DNA of 64,000 nt from the NCBI GenBank assembly GCA_000341795.1, contig AODO01000014.1:62001-126000 (forward strand), written 5' to 3'. Position 1 is the stretch's first letter. Each line of letters starts with the position of its first letter. Made by a program: the position numbers and the translations under genes. Positions 36,801-51,800 of this stretch are shown piece by piece. The notes beneath the pieces are model-generated. The model was not told the origin of the DNA. It saw nothing but the letters and a program-made list of their open reading frames with translations, and did not search any database. This DNA is from Rhodococcus triatomae BKS 15-14 (GTDB taxonomy: Bacteria; Actinomycetota; Actinomycetes; Mycobacteriales; Mycobacteriaceae).

Positions 36801-39800
36801 CATTCGGGGGCGGGTGGGGTCACCTCACTCGTGTCCTACGTCCTCGGCGCCGGCGGAACGGCACTCGATCCCGCCGTGCTGAAGGCCGCGTTGGGCGAGT
36901 CGCTTCCCGGGCACATGGTGCCCTCGGTGATCATGGTGCTCGACCGGATCCCGCTCACGCCGGTCGGCAAGCTCGATCGCAAGGCGTTGCCGGAACCGGT
37001 CTTCGAGTCGCGTCCGTTCCGCGCACCCCAGACCACGACCGAGGCGACCGTCGCAGGGGTGTTCGCGGAGGTGCTCGGTGCGGAGCTGGTGGGCCTGGAC
37101 GACGACTTCTTCGAGCTCGGCGGCAACTCGCTGATCGCCACGCAGGTGACGGCACGTCTGGGTTCGGCCGTCGATGCACTCGTCCCGGTTCGGCTCCTCT
37201 TCGAGGCCTCGACCGTCGAGGCGCTCGCCGCCAGGGTCGCATCGCTCGCCGGGAGTGGGCGGACCGCGCTCACCGCCGGACCGCGTCCCGACCTGATCCC
37301 GCTGTCCACCGCCCAGCAGCGGATGTGGTTCCTGAACCGGTTCGATCCCGACTCGACCGCGTACAACCTGCCACTGGCTCTCTCGCTGACGGGCGACCTG
37401 GACGTCGCCGCGCTCGAGGCGGCGATTGCGGACGTCGTCGGCAGGCACGAATCCCTGCGGACGGTGTTCCCAGGGACCGACTCGGTCCCGCACCAGGTGG
37501 TTCTCGACGCTGCCGTTGCCGCGCCCGCCTTGACGCCCGTCACGATGTCCGAGGCCGAGGTGTATCCGCACCTCCTCGCGTTCTTCTCCCGGGGCTTCGA
37601 CGTGACGGCCGAGGTCCCGCTGCGCGTGAGCCTCGTGCAGGTCGTGGAAACCGGACCCGGCGCAGGTGAATTCGTCCTGGCGATGGTCGTTCATCACATC
37701 AGCGGTGACGGCTGGTCGATGGCCCCGCTCGCCCGCGACGTCATGGTTGCGTACGCGGCGCGTACCCGGGGCGAGGCGCCTGCATGGGAGCCCCTTCCTG
37801 TCCAGTACGCGGACTTCGCGCTGTGGCAGCGGAACCTGCTCGGATCCGAGGACGATCCGAAATCGTTGTCGGCGCGGCAGATCGAGCACTGGACGTCGGT
37901 CCTGTCGGGCCTTCCCGATCAGCTGGATCTGCCCAGCGATCGGCCGCGCCCCGCGACCGCATCCCACCGCGGTGCCACCCACCGCTTCACCCTCGACCCG
38001 GCACTGCAGCGTGAGCTGCACCGCGTGGCCCGCGAACAGGGCGTGACGCTGTTCATGGTCGTGCACGCCGCGCTGTCGGTGCTGCTGGCCCGGCTTTCGG
38101 GCACCACCGACATCGCCGTCGGCACACCGGTCGCGGGCCGTGGCGAGGCCGCGCTCGACAACCTGGTCGGCATGTTCGTCAACACCCTGGTGCTGCGCAC
38201 CGAGATCGATCCGGGTGCGAGCTTCGCCGACGTCCTGGCGCACGCCAAGGAGACCGATGTCGCGGCGCTCGGCAACGCCGACGTTCCGTTCGAGCGTCTG
38301 GTCGAGGTGCTGGCCCCGGCCAGGTCGCAGGCCCGGCACCCGCTGTTCCAGGTGTCCCTGGCCCTGCAGAACCAGCGCCCCGCCGAGCTGGAGCTGCCGG
38401 GGCTCGCGATCCGCGCGCTCGACTACGACGAGCAGGTCGCCAAGTTCGACATCCAGGTCGACCTGACCGAATCGGTGGCGGGTCCGGGCGAGTTCGCCGG
38501 GATCGAGGGCGAACTGACCTACGCCACCGACCTGTTCGACGAGGCGACGATGCAGGCGTTCGAGCGCCGCTGGATCCGCGTCCTCGAGGCCGTCGCGGCA
38601 GACCCCTCCGTCGTCGTCGGCGACATCGACCTCTTGGTGGCCGGCGAGCGGGACAGCGTTCTGTCGGAATGGAATTCGTCCGGTGCCGACCTGGGCGTCG
38701 ACCTCACCCTCGTCGAGGTGTTCGAGACGACTGCCGCGGTCCGGACCGATGCCGTCGCGCTCCGGTTCGACGGGACCTCCATGACGTACGGCGAGCTCGA
38801 CGCGCGGGCGAACCGGCTCGCGCGCGCACTCGTGGCAGCCGGCGTCGGGCCCGAGACGCTCGCCGCGGTCGCGCTGCCGCGGTCGGCAGACCTCGTCGTC
38901 GCGCTGCTCGCCGTTCTCAAGGCGGGCGGTGGATACCTGCCCGTCGATCCGTCGTACCCGGCGGACCGGATCGCGTACATGCTCTCCGACGCGGCACCGG
39001 TCTGCGTGGTGGCGGCATCGGATCGCGAGCTGGATCTGCCGGCGGGTCTGCCCGTGATCGAGATCGACTCGGCGCTGGACTCGTACTCGGCCGCGGCGGT
39101 CGCGGATTCCGAGCGGATCGCGCCGCTGCACCCCGACAACGTCGCCTACGTCATCTACACCTCGGGATCGACCGGCCGCCCGAAGGGCGTCCAGGTTCCG
39201 CATCGCACGGTGACGCGACTGATGCGCAACACCGAGCCCCTGTACGGTTTCGACTCCTCGGACGTGTGGACGATGTTCCACAGCTACGCCTTCGACTTCT
39301 CGGTGTGGGAGCTGTGGGGTCCGCTGCTGTACGGCGGCACCCTCGTCGTCGTCGACCACTACACCTCCAGGTCCCCGGAGCAGTTCCTCGACCTCCTCGC
39401 CCGCGAGCGGGTGACGGTCCTGAACCAGACCCCGTCCGCGTTCAACCAGCTCGCCGAAGCCGATCGGCAGAACCGCGCCGACCTGGCGCTGCGCTACGTG
39501 ATCTTCGGCGGCGAGGCTCTGGAGCTGTCACGGCTGACGGACTGGTACCGGCGCCGCGGCGAGGTGCCGACTCTCGTCAACATGTACGGCATCACGGAAA
39601 CGACCGTGCACGTGTCGTTCCGGGCGCTGGACGCACACACCGTCGAACATGCGGCGGGCAGTGTCGTCGGCCAGGCCATTGCGGGCCTGCAGGTGTTCGT
39701 GCTCGACAACCGGCTGCAGCCGGTCCCCGTCGGTGTGCCCGGCGAGATGTACGTCGCCGGTGTTCAGCTGGCCCGCGGCTACCTCGGACGCCCCGATCTG

Positions 39801-42800
39801 TCCGCCGGCCGGTTCGTCGCGAATCCGTTCGGCGCCGGCCGGCTGTACCGGTCCGGTGACCTCGCGCGGTGGAACCGCGACGGCGAGCTCGAGTACCTCG
39901 GGCGCGCCGACGACCAGGTGAAGGTTCGCGGTTTCCGGATCGAGCTCGGCGAGATCGAGGCCGCGGTCCTCGCGCAGCCGGGTGTCGCGCAGGTCGCCGT
40001 GATCGTCCGCGAGGACGTGCCCGGATCGGCCCGGATCGTGGCATACGTCGTGCCGGACGCGGCCGCCACCGTGGACGTGCGTGCCGTGCGGGACGGTGCC
40101 GCGACGATGCTGCCCGAGTACATGGTGCCGTCGAACCTCGTCGTCCTCGATTCGATCCCGCTGACGGTGAACGGCAAGCTCGACCGGCGGGCGCTTCCGG
40201 TGCCGAGCGTGGAGGGCCGGGAGTACCGCGCTCCGGAGTCGGCCGCCGAGGTGATCGTCGCCGAGGTGTTCGCGGACCTGCTCGGTCTCGACCGGGCGGG
40301 CCTCGACGACGACTTCTTCGAGCTCGGTGGCAACTCGCTGATCGCGGCGCAGGCGGTGGCGCGGATCGGGGCGGCGCTGGACGGAAAGCTCCCCGTCCGT
40401 GCGCTCTTCGAGGCGCCGACCGTCGCGGGACTCGCCGCGGTGGCGGCGGCGACCGCGGGAGAGGGTGCGACGGTGGCACTGGCCGCCCGACCGCGGCCCG
40501 CCGAGGTTCCGCTTTCCCTTGCCCAGCAGCGGATGTGGGTGCTCAACCGGATCGCGCCGGAGTCCGCCGCCTACAACATCCCGGGCGGCATCCGTCTTTC
40601 CGGCCACCTCGACGTCGCGGCTCTCGAGTCCGCGGTGCTGGACGTACTCGACCGGCACGAGGTGCTGCGTACGATCTACCCGTCCGGAGGCGACGGACCT
40701 ATTCAGGTGGTCGTCCCCGCGGCGGAGGTTCCGGTCGACCTGACTCCGATCGTCGTCGACGAGCACGCGCTCGCCGAGCGGGTGACCGAGACGGTGGGCG
40801 GCGGATTCGACGTGACCGACACGGTGCCGGTGCGCCTCCGTCTGTTCGCCCTGCCGGAGACCCTCGGTCCCGGTGCCGAGTGCACGGAACACGTCCTGGT
40901 GGTGGTGGTTCACCACATCAGTGCCGATGGAGCCTCGATGGCGCCGCTGGCGCGTGACATCGTGCTCGCCTACACCGCCCGGGTCGCCGGTGCTGCACCG
41001 TCCTGGGCGCCGTTGCCGGTGCAGTATGCCGACTACAGCATCTGGCAGCGTGAGGTCCTCGGTTCGGAGGCGGACCCGGACAGCATGATCTCCCGACAGA
41101 TCGCGTACTGGGCAGAGGAACTGGCTGATCTTCCGGATCAGCTCGACCTGCCCGCGGACCGGTCCCGACCCGCGGTCCAGACGTTCGGCGGCAGCCGATT
41201 CGCCTTCGAGATCGCTTCCGGCACGGCCTCGCAGCTGTCGGAGTTCGCGCAGACACGCGGGGTCACCCCGTTCATGGTCCTGCACGCGGCGCTGTCCGTG
41301 CTGCTCGCGAGGCTCAGTGGAACCACCGACATCGCCGTCGGAACCCCGATTGCCGGTCGCGGTGAGCAAGCGCTCGACGACCTCGTCGGCATGTTCGTGA
41401 ACACGCTGGTGCTGCGCGCCGACGTGGACGGATCGGCGTCCTTCGACCAACTGGTGGCCCAGGTCCGCGAGCGCGACCTGCGCGCCTTCGGTCAGGCGGA
41501 CGTCCCGTTCGAACGGCTGGTCCAGGCGCTCAACCCGGCGCGGTCCACTGCCCGTCACCCGCTGTTCCAGGTTGCACTGTCCTTCGCGAACACCCCGCCC
41601 GCGTCCGTCGAACTTCCCGGCCTGACGGTCTCGGCGCTCGACGCACATCTCGACAGCGCCAAGTTCGATCTGCAGCTCACCCTCGAACCGGGTGCGTCCG
41701 GTAAGGCGATGAAGGCCGAATTCGGCTACGCCACAGATCTGTTCGACGAACCCACGATCATCGGATTCGCGCAGCGATTCCAGCGAATCCTCGAGGCCGT
41801 CCTCGCCGATCCGGCCCGGCCGGTCGGAGACGTGGACATCCTCACCAGCACCGAACGTGCCGAGGCGCTCGAGCACTACGACCTGCAGGCGACCCACCCG
41901 GAGTTGGTCACGCTCGAAGGCATCCTGCGTGACGGCGCTGCCGCCGTCCCCGACGCCGTCGCGCTGTCCGGAATCGACGGCGAGATGACGTACCGCGAGC
42001 TCGACGAGCGCTCCTCGCGGTTGGCCCGCTTCCTCATCGCGCGGGGAGCCGGGCCGGAGAACACCGTCGCCGTGGCCATCCGACGGTCCATCCACTCGGT
42101 CCTCGCCGTGTGGGCGGTCGCCAAGACCGGTGCGGCGTTCGTCCCGATCGATCCGACCTACCCGCAGGACCGCATCACCTACATGGCGATCGACTCGGGC
42201 GCGGTCCTCGGACTGACGACCGCCGACCATCGCGATGCGATGCCCGACACGATCACCTGGTACGAGCTGGGCGAATCCGAGGCCGCCGCGGCACCACTGT
42301 CGGCCGATCCGGTCGCCGACGCGGACCGGATCCGTCCCCTGTTCCACTCGAACCTGGCGTACATCATCTACACCTCCGGCTCCACGGGACGTCCCAAGGG
42401 TGTTGCCGTCACCCATCTCGGCATGGCGAACCTGCGGGAACAGATCCTCACCTCCTATCCGACCGTCGATCAGCCGCGTCCCTTGCACATCGCGTCACCG
42501 AGCTTCGACGTTTCGGTGTACGAAACGCTCTTCGCGCCGGTGCTGCGGGGCACCCTCGTGATCACGCCGCCGGACGTGTGGGGCGGAGCCGAGCTGACCG
42601 AACTTCTTCGCACACAGCGGGTCACGCACGCCGTGATCACGCCGGCAGCACTGTCCACCGTCGACCCCGACGGGCTCGACCATCTGCGGCTGCTCGTCAC
42701 CGCCGGCGAGGCGTGCCCGCCGGAGCTCGTCGGCCGCTGGGCCACCGGCGACCGGTGGTTCGTCAACGGCTACGGGCCGACCGAGACGACGATCATCTCC

Positions 42801-45800
42801 ACGCGCACCGACGCGATGGTGCCCGGCGAGCCGATCACCATCGGCCACCCGACAGCGGGGCTGCGCAACCTCGTCCTCGACGCCCGTCTCAACCCGGTGC
42901 CCGTCGGCGTGGTCGGCGAGCTGTACCTCTCGGGCCGCGGCATGGCTCGGGGATACCGGGCCCGGCCGGGCCTGACCGCCGAACGTTTCGTCGCGCACCC
43001 GCACGGTGAGCCGGGGGAGCGGCTGTACCGCACCGGCGATCTCGCGCGCTGGACGTCCGACGGTCAGGTGGACTACCTGGGCCGCACCGACTTCCAGGTC
43101 AAGGTTCGCGGCTTCCGCATCGAGCTCGGCGAGATCGACGCCGCGATCGGCGCCCACGACGGTGTCGAGTTCGCCGTCACCCTCGGACACACCACCGCGG
43201 GTGTCGACGCGCTCGTCGCGTACGTGCTGCCCGCCGCAGGGGCGAGCGTGAACGTGCGCGAGCTCAAGGCGTCGCTCGGGGAGCGGTTGCCTGCGCACAT
43301 GGTGCCGTCCTCGATCATGGTCCTCGACGAGATCCCGCGGACACCGGTCGGCAAGCTCGACCGGAAGGCGTTGCCGGAGCCCGTCTTCGAGTCACGGCCG
43401 TACCGCGCACCTGCCACCGCCACCGAAGAGGCGGTCGCGAGTGTCTTCGCCGACGTGCTCGGAGTCGATCGAGTCGGGCGAGACGACGACTTCTTCGAGC
43501 TCGGAGGCAATTCCCTCATCGCGACGCAGGTCGTTGCCCGGATCGGCGACTCCCACGACGCCACTGTCCCGGTACGGCTCCTGTTCGAGGCGTCCACGGT
43601 CGCCGACCTGGCCTCCGCCGTCGACGGCCTCGCCGGGACCGGGGCACGCGCCGCCCTCGTTCCGCAGGAACGTCCCGAGCGGGTCCCGCTGTCGCTCGCA
43701 CAGCAGCGGATGTGGTTCCTCAACCGGTTCGACCCGGAGTCGGTCGCCTACAACATTCCGTTGGCGATCCGGCTGACCGGTGCCCTCGACGTCCCGGCGC
43801 TCCACGCCGCGCTCGCGGACGTCGTCGCCCGGCACGAGTCGCTGCGCACCAGCTACCCCGAGACGGAGAGCGGCCCCAGCCAGGTCGTCGCCGCACCCGA
43901 GGATGCCCTGCCGGCCCTGATTCGGGCGGATGTGGATGCCGAGGAGTTGCCGCGGCGGCTCTTCGATCTGGCGACGACCAGATTCGACGTCACCTCCGAG
44001 ATCCCCTTGCGCACAGCTCTGTTCCGGTTGGCCGACGACGAGTTCGTGCTCGCCGCGGTGATCCACCACGTCTCCGCCGACGGCGCGTCCATCGCGCCGT
44101 TCGTCGGTGACGTCATGATCGCGTACGGCGCCCGGGCCGTCGGCGCGGCGCCGGAGTGGGCGCCGTTGCCGGTGCAGTACGCCGACTACGCCATCTGGCA
44201 GCGCGAGGTTCTCGGCGACGAAACCGACCCGGCGTCGGTGGCCGGCCAGCAGCTCGACTTCTGGCGGCGGACGCTCGCCGGCATCCCCGATCAGCTGGAC
44301 CTGCCGAGCGACCGTCCCCGCCCCGCCGTGCGATCCAATCGCGGTGGTCGCGTGCCCTTCGAACTGGACGGGCGGCTGCACCGCGCACTGGCGGACTACG
44401 CCAAGGGGGCGGGCGCGACGGTCTTCATGGCGACCCACACCGCGCTCGCGGTGCTGCTCGCCCGGTTGTCCGGTACCGGGGACATCGCCGTCGGCACGCC
44501 GATCGCCGGCCGTGGCGACGCCGCGATGGACGGACTGATCGGCATGTTCGTCAACACCCTGGTGCTGCGAACCACCGTGGACGGATCCACGTCCTTCGCC
44601 GACCTGCTCGCCGAGGTCAAGGACGTGGACCTCGCGGCATTCGGCAACGCGGACGTGCCGTTCGAGCGCCTCGTCGAGGTCCTCAACCCGACCCGGTCGA
44701 CGGCCCGGCACCCGCTGTTCCAGGTCGGGTTCTCCTTCCAGAACCTCGCGAGGACGAGCCTCGAACTGCCCGGGCTCACCGTCTCGGCACTCGAGGTCGA
44801 CAACGGCATCACGCAGTTCGACCTGCAACTCTTCCTCGTCGAGCGGTTCGACGACGCCGGCGCCCCCGACGGTGTCGAGGCGATGTTCCACTTCGCCACC
44901 GACCTCTTCGACCAGCGCACGGTCGAGGGCTTCGCGGAGCGGTTCGTCCGGATCCTCGACGCCGCGGTGGCACATCCGAGCCTTGCGGTCGGCGACATCG
45001 ACCTCCTCGGAGCCGACGAACGCGCCGATCTGCTGGCCGGGTTGAACCGGACAGGCGCCGACGTGTCCGCCCGGACGCTGGCCGAGCTCTACCGCACCCA
45101 GGCGTCCGCGACGCCCGACGCGCCTGCGCTGTGGTTCGAGGGAACCGAGCTCGGCTACGGGGAGTTCGACGCCCGCGTCAACCGCGTCGCCCGTGCGCTG
45201 ATCGACCGAGGTGTCGGCCCGGAGTCCCTGGTCGCACTCGCCATGCGACGGTCGATCGACCTGGTCGTCGGCATGTACGCCGTCGTGCAGGCTGGCGGAG
45301 CCTACGTCCCGCTCGACCCCGACCAGCCCGCCGAGCGGACCGGGTACATCCTGGAGTCCGCCGCTCCGACCTGTGTGTTGTCCACGGCGCGAGACGATTT
45401 CCAGGGCGCAGGGGACAGGTCTGTCCTCCTCCTGGACGTCGACGACCTCGACGGCTACTCGCCGGAGCCGGTTCAGGACTCCGAGCGGGTGCGGCCGCTG
45501 CGCCCCGGGCACCCGGCGTACGTGATCTTCACGTCCGGTTCCACCGGCAAGCCGAAGGGTGTGACCGTCAGCCACGCCGCGATCGTCAATCAGCTGGTGT
45601 GGATGACCGCCGCCCACGGGCTCGACGCCTCGGACTCGGTGCTGCTGAAGACCGCGGCGACGTTCGACCTGTCGGTGTGGGAGTTCTGGTCCCCGCTGGT
45701 CTCCGGCGGCCGGATGGTCATCGCCCGGCCCGGTGGCCAGCAGGACCCCGACCACCTGCTCGACCTGATGCGTTCTCAGCGCGTGACCACCCTGCACGCA

Positions 45801-48800
45801 GTTCCCTCCACGGTCGCGATGCTCTCGGCCGCGGCTTCCGGTGCGGCACTGTCCGATTCACTACGCCGGGTGCTCGCCATCGGCGAGGCGCTTCCGGCAT
45901 CCGTGGCGCAGGCGTTCCGCGCGGCGAACGACTCTCGGCTGTTCAACCTGTACGGCCCGACCGAGGCAGCGGTGTCGGTGACGGCCCACGAGGTCGTCGA
46001 CGCGGACATCGCGACCGTGCCGATCGGCGTCCCGGAGTGGAACACGCAGGTGTACGTGCTCGACAGCCGTCTGCACCCGGTGCCCGCCGGGGTGTCGGGA
46101 GAGCTCTACCTCGCCGGCGACCAGCTCGCCCGCGGGTACCACGGGCGTCCCGATCTGACCTCGGACCGATTCGTGGCCAACCCCTTCGGTGTCCCGGGCT
46201 CCCGGATGTACCGCACCGGTGACCTCGTCGTCGTCCGCCCGGACGGCGAGCTCGACTACCTCGAGCGCAGCGACTTCCAGGTCAAGGTGCGCGGATTCCG
46301 GATCGAGCTCGGCGAGATCGAGACGGCCCTGGCCCAGCACCCCGACGTCTCGGCCGCCGTGGTCACGGCACACACCGACGAGCGGGTCGGCGACCGGCTC
46401 GTGGCGTACGTCGTGCCCACGCCGGGAGTGACCGCCGACACGACCGTCCTCAAGGACGCGTTGTCCCGTGCCCTGCCGAGCTACATGGTCCCGGCGGCCT
46501 TCGTGGTCATCGACGCGCTGCCGCTCAACATCAACGGCAAGATCGACAGGAAGGCGCTGCCCGCACCGGAGTTCGAGGCGACGGAGTTCCGAGCCCCGAC
46601 CACCGAGGCGGAGATCCTCGTCGCCCGCATCGTCGGTGATGTCCTCGGCGTGGACGCGGTCGGTCTCGACGACGACTTCTTCGCGCTCGGCGGCAACTCC
46701 CTGATCGCCACCCAGGTCACCGCCCGCCTCGGCGCGGCGCTCGACACCCAGGTGCCGGTGCTCTGGCTGTTCGAGGCACCGACCGTCGTCGAACTCGCGG
46801 CGAGGGTGAGCGAGAGCGCGGGCAGCGGGGCCCGTGCCGCACTGGTCGCGGGCGAGCGCCCCGACGAGTTGCCGCTGTCGCTGGCGCAGCAGCGGATGTG
46901 GGTGCTCAACCGCATCGCACCGGATCTGGCGACCTACAACATCCCGGCCGCGGTCCGGCTGGTCGGCGCACTCGACACCGCGGCGCTGCAGGCGGCGGTC
47001 GCGGACCTGGTCGGCAGGCACGAGATCCTGCGCACGTACTACCCCGAAACCGACAACGGTCCGATCCAGGTGATCGTCCCCGCGGGCGACTTCGTTCCGG
47101 ACCTCGCCCCGGTGTCCCTCGCCGGCGACGAGCTGTCCGCGGCGATGCTCGCCGAGGCCACGGGTGCGTTCGACGTGACCACCGCGGTGCCGCTGCGAGT
47201 GCGGCTGTACGAGCTCGTCCCCGGTTCCGAGTACGTGCTGATGCTGGTGGTCCACCACATCGCCGCGGACGGATTCTCGATGCGTCCGCTCCTGCGCGAC
47301 GTGATGGTCGCGTACGCGGCACGTACCGCCGGGCAGGAGCCCGAATGGGCGCCGCTCGCGGTCCAGTACGCGGACTACGCGCTGTGGCAGCGCACCGTCC
47401 TGGGTGACGAGACCGATCCGGAATCCCTGTCGGCCAGGCAGATCGAGCACTGGAAGTCCGCGCTCACCGGGCTCGCTGACGAGCTGGACCTGCCGAGCGA
47501 CCGGCCTCGTCCCGCCGTCCCGACGCACCGCGGCGCGCTGCACGGATTCACGGTGGACGCGGAACTGCACGCCGCCCTGACCGACTTCGCCCGTGAGCGG
47601 GGCGTGACGCTGTTCATGGTGGTGCACACCGCGCTTGCGGTCCTGCTGGCACGCCTCGCCGGAACGGGCGACGTCGCCATCGGTGCGCCGATCGCCGGAC
47701 GCGGCGAGGCGGCGCTCGACGATCTCGTCGGCATGTTCGTCAACACCCTGGTCCTGCGGACCCAGGTCGACCACCACGCACCCTTCGCGGAGGTGCTGGA
47801 CGTGACCAGGTCCGCCGACCTCGGTGCCTTCGGCAACTCGGACATCCCGTTCGAGCGTCTCGTCGACGTGCTGTCCCCGGCTCGGTCCCAGGCCCGGCAC
47901 CCGCTGTTCCAGGTCGCGCTGTCGTTCCAGAACCTGGGCCTGCCCTCGCTGGAACTCGCAGGGCTGCAGGTGTCCCCGGTCGAACTGGACGCACATCTCG
48001 CGAAGTGTGATCTGCAGGTGACGGTGTCGGAATCCGCCGATTCCGCGGGCGACCCGGCGGGGATGGTCTTCGACCTCCTCTACGCGACCGACCTGTTCGA
48101 CGAGGCCGGCGTCGCCGCTCTGGGGCGCCGCCTCGTGCGGGTGCTCTCCGCGGCCGTCGCCGATCCGGAGGTGGTCGTCGGCGACATCGACATCGTCGGG
48201 GACGACGAGCGCGCCGCGCTCGCGGAGTTCGTCGGCGCACCTGCCCTGGAGTGGACGACGTTGCCGCAGTTGCTGGCCGCGGCCGCGGCCGAGCGTCCCG
48301 ACACGGTCGCGGTGACCGCCTCCGGTGTCTCCCTCACCTACCGGGAACTCGACGAGCGCTCCTCCCGCCTCGCCCGTCTCCTCGTCGACGCCGGGGCCGG
48401 ACCCGAGACCGCCGTGGCGATCGCCATCCCGCGTTCGCTCGAGTCGGTGCTGGCGGTGTGGTCCGTCGCCAAGACGGGCGCCGCCTTCGTGCCGGTCGAC
48501 CCGAACTACCCGGCGGATCGCGTGGCGCACATGGTGACCGACTGCGCTGCCGTCCTCGGTGTCACGGTCGCCGCCTGTGCCGAGCGTCTGCCCGCCGTCG
48601 CGCCGTGGCTCGTCCTCGACTCCGGCGAGGTCGAGAGCCGCTGCGCTGCACTGTCCTCGGCGCCGGTGACCGATGCCGACCGGATCGGATCGCTGCACGT
48701 CGCCAACCCGGCCTACATCATCTACACCTCCGGTTCCACCGGTCTGCCCAAGGGCGTCGTCGTCACCCACTCCGGCCTGGCGAACTTCATCGCCTACCAG

Positions 48801-51800
48801 CGCAGCGATTTCGAGATCACGCCCGACTCCCGGACTCTGCACATCGCGTCGCCGAGCTTCGACATCTCCATCAACGAGATGCTCCTCGCCGTGGGATCCG
48901 GTGCGACCCTCGTCGTCGCGCCGACCACCGTCTTCGGCGGTGACGACCTCGCGGAGCTGCTGCGCACCGAGCGGGTCACTCACCTGATGATGACCCCGGC
49001 CGCGCTCGCGTCGGTCGATCCGACAGGCCTCGACCACGTCCGGTTCGTCGGCGTCGGTGGCGAGGCCTGTCCACCGGAACTGGTGGCACGCTGGGGCGTC
49101 GGCCGTTCGTTCCACAACGGGTACGGGCCGACCGAGACCACCATCATCGTCACCTGCACCGACGTGCTCCGACCCGGTCAGCCCATCACCATCGGTCACC
49201 TCATGCGGGGGGTGCGCGCGGCGGTGCTCGACAACCGTCTGGTGGCGGTCCCGGTCGGTGTCGTCGGTGAGCTGTACCTCGCGGGTGACGCGCTGGCGCG
49301 CGGCTATCGCGGTCGAGCCGATCTGACCGCCGACCGCTTCGTCGCCGACCCGACGGGGGTCCACGGCCAGCGGATGTACCGGACCGGCGACCTCGTGCGG
49401 TGGACCGCTGCCGGGGAGCTGGAATACCTGGGCCGCAGTGACTCCCAGGTCAAGGTGCGCGGTTTCCGCATCGAGCTCGGCGAGATCGACTCGGCACTCG
49501 TGGCGCAGCCGAGCGTCGAGTTCGCGGTGACCGTCGGCCACCGCGGCTCCGGCGGAACGACGGCCTTGGTCTCGTACGTGATCGCCGCCTCCGACGCAGT
49601 CGTCGACCCCGCCGCACTGAGGGCAGTGCTCGCGGAATCGCTGCCGGCGCACATGGTGCCCGCGTCGATCATGACGCTCGACCGGATCCCTCTGACCCCG
49701 GTGGGCAAGCTCGATCAGAAGGCTCTGCCGGAACCGGTTTTCGAGTCCGTCGCGTACCGCGAGCCGGCCACCGACACCGAACGGCTCGTCGCCGCGACCT
49801 TCGCCGAGGTGCTCGGCGTCGAACGCATCGGAGCCGACGACGACTTCTTCGATCTCGGTGGCAACTCGCTCATCGCCACCCAGGTGACCGCCAGGCTCGG
49901 TACGGCGGTCGATGCCCGAGTCCCGGTGGCGGTGCTGTTCGAGTCGTCGACCGTCGCCGCCCTGGCGACGCTTCTCGACGGGCTCGCCCGCGACGGCCGC
50001 GTCCCGCTGATGCCGCAGGAGCGACCCGATCGCATCCCGCTGTCGATGGCACAGCAGCGGATGTGGTTCATCAACCGCTTCGATCCCGAATCGGCGGTCT
50101 ACAACATTCCGCTGGCCGTGCGGCTGACGGGCGACCTGGACGTTGCGGCGCTGAGTGCCGCGGTCTCCGATGTGGTGGCGCGGCACGAGGTGCTGCGCAC
50201 GATGTACCCGGAGCACGAGGGCACCGGCCACCAGGTGATCCTGCCGGACTTCACGGTGGAGGTCGCCGCGGAGCCGGTTGCCTCCGAGGACCTGTCCGCT
50301 CGCGTACTGGCGCTGGTCAGCAGCGGCTTCGACGTCACGACCGACGTTCCGGTCCGGGCCGCTCTGCTCAGCGTCGACGGGTCCGTGACCGATCACGTCC
50401 TCGTCGTGGTCGTGCACCACATCTCCGGTGACGGTTTCTCGATGGGCCCACTGACCCGCGACCTGGTGGTCGCCTACGCGGCCCGGACCGCAGGCTCGGC
50501 GCCGGGCTGGGAGCCGCTGGCGGTCCAGTACGCGGACTACACACTGTGGCAGCGGACGGTGCACGGTTCGATCGACGATCCTGCGTCGCACATGTCGACG
50601 CAGTTGGAGTACTGGACGCGGACGCTGCGCGGCACACCGGACGTGCTGGTGTTGCCGACGGATCGGCCGAGGCCGGCCGTGATGTCGAACATCGGTGCGT
50701 TGCACGAGTTCACCGTCGACCGCGAGTTGCTCGAGGCGTTGGAGGCGCTCGCCCGGCGCAACGGCGCGACCCTGTTCATGGTGTTGCACGCGGCGCTGGC
50801 GGTGCTGCTCTCGCGGCTCTCCGGTACCGACGACATCACCGTCGGCACACCGGTCGCGGGTCGCGGTGAGGCCGCCCTCGACGACCTGGTCGGCATGTTC
50901 GTCAACACCCTCGTGCTGCGCACCGAGGTGACAGGTGCGGCCTCGTTCGACGAGGTCCTCGCCGCGGCGCGGGAAACCGACGTAGGTGCGTTCGGGCACG
51001 CCGAACTGCCGTTCGAGCAGATCGTCGAGGCACTCGATCCGATCCGGTCACAGGCGTACTCGCCGCTGTTCCAGGTGACGCTGTCGATGCAGAACCTGCC
51101 GACGCCCGCCGCCGAGCTCGGGGGTCTGTCGATCAGTGCGTTGACGACGGACATGGTGCTCGCCAAGTTCGACCTCGACTTCGGATTCGCGGAGATGCTC
51201 GACGAGAACGGTGATCGTGATGGGCTGAACGGTGCGCTCACCTACACCACGGGCCTGTACGACGCGTCGGGCGCGAAGTCGCTCGCTGACGGGTTGCTCA
51301 CCGTGCTGCGCGCGGTGACCGCGGATCCGGCCGGTCCGGTCGGTGACATCGATCTACTCGGCGACCGCGGCCGGGAGCGCGTGCTGCGCGAGTGGAACGA
51401 GACGGGGTCTCCGGTCGCCGACGGCACGCTGGCTTCGCTGTTCGGCGAGCAGGCTGCGCGTACCCCGGACGCGGTGGCCCTCACCGAGGGCGACGTGTCT
51501 CTGACGTATCGGCAGTTCCGGCACCGGGTCGACGCGGTGACGTGGCAGCTGATCGGCCGCGGTGTCGGTGTGGAGTCGCGCGTGGCGGTTGCGATGCGTC
51601 GCTCGGTCGATCAGGTTGTCGCGATGTACGCGGTCGTGCAGGCGGGTGCCGCGTATGTGCCGGTCGACCCGGATCAGCCGGCCGAGCGCATCGCCTACGT
51701 ACTCGACACGGCGGACCCGCAGCTGGTGCTCGTCGACCGTGGCGCGGAGGCCGATCGTGACTTCGGCCGGCAGGTGGTCGACTTCGGTCGGGTGGCCGTG

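Noticed and set aside
45861-50999. Very long minus-strand reading frame (about 1,700 codons) inside the NRPS gene, and similar ones at 32736-36803 and 36825-39359
   Set aside because: These are antisense shadows caused by strong GC bias at third positions. Their translations are low-complexity, rich in Arg, Gly, Asp and His, repeat with the modules and have no domain.
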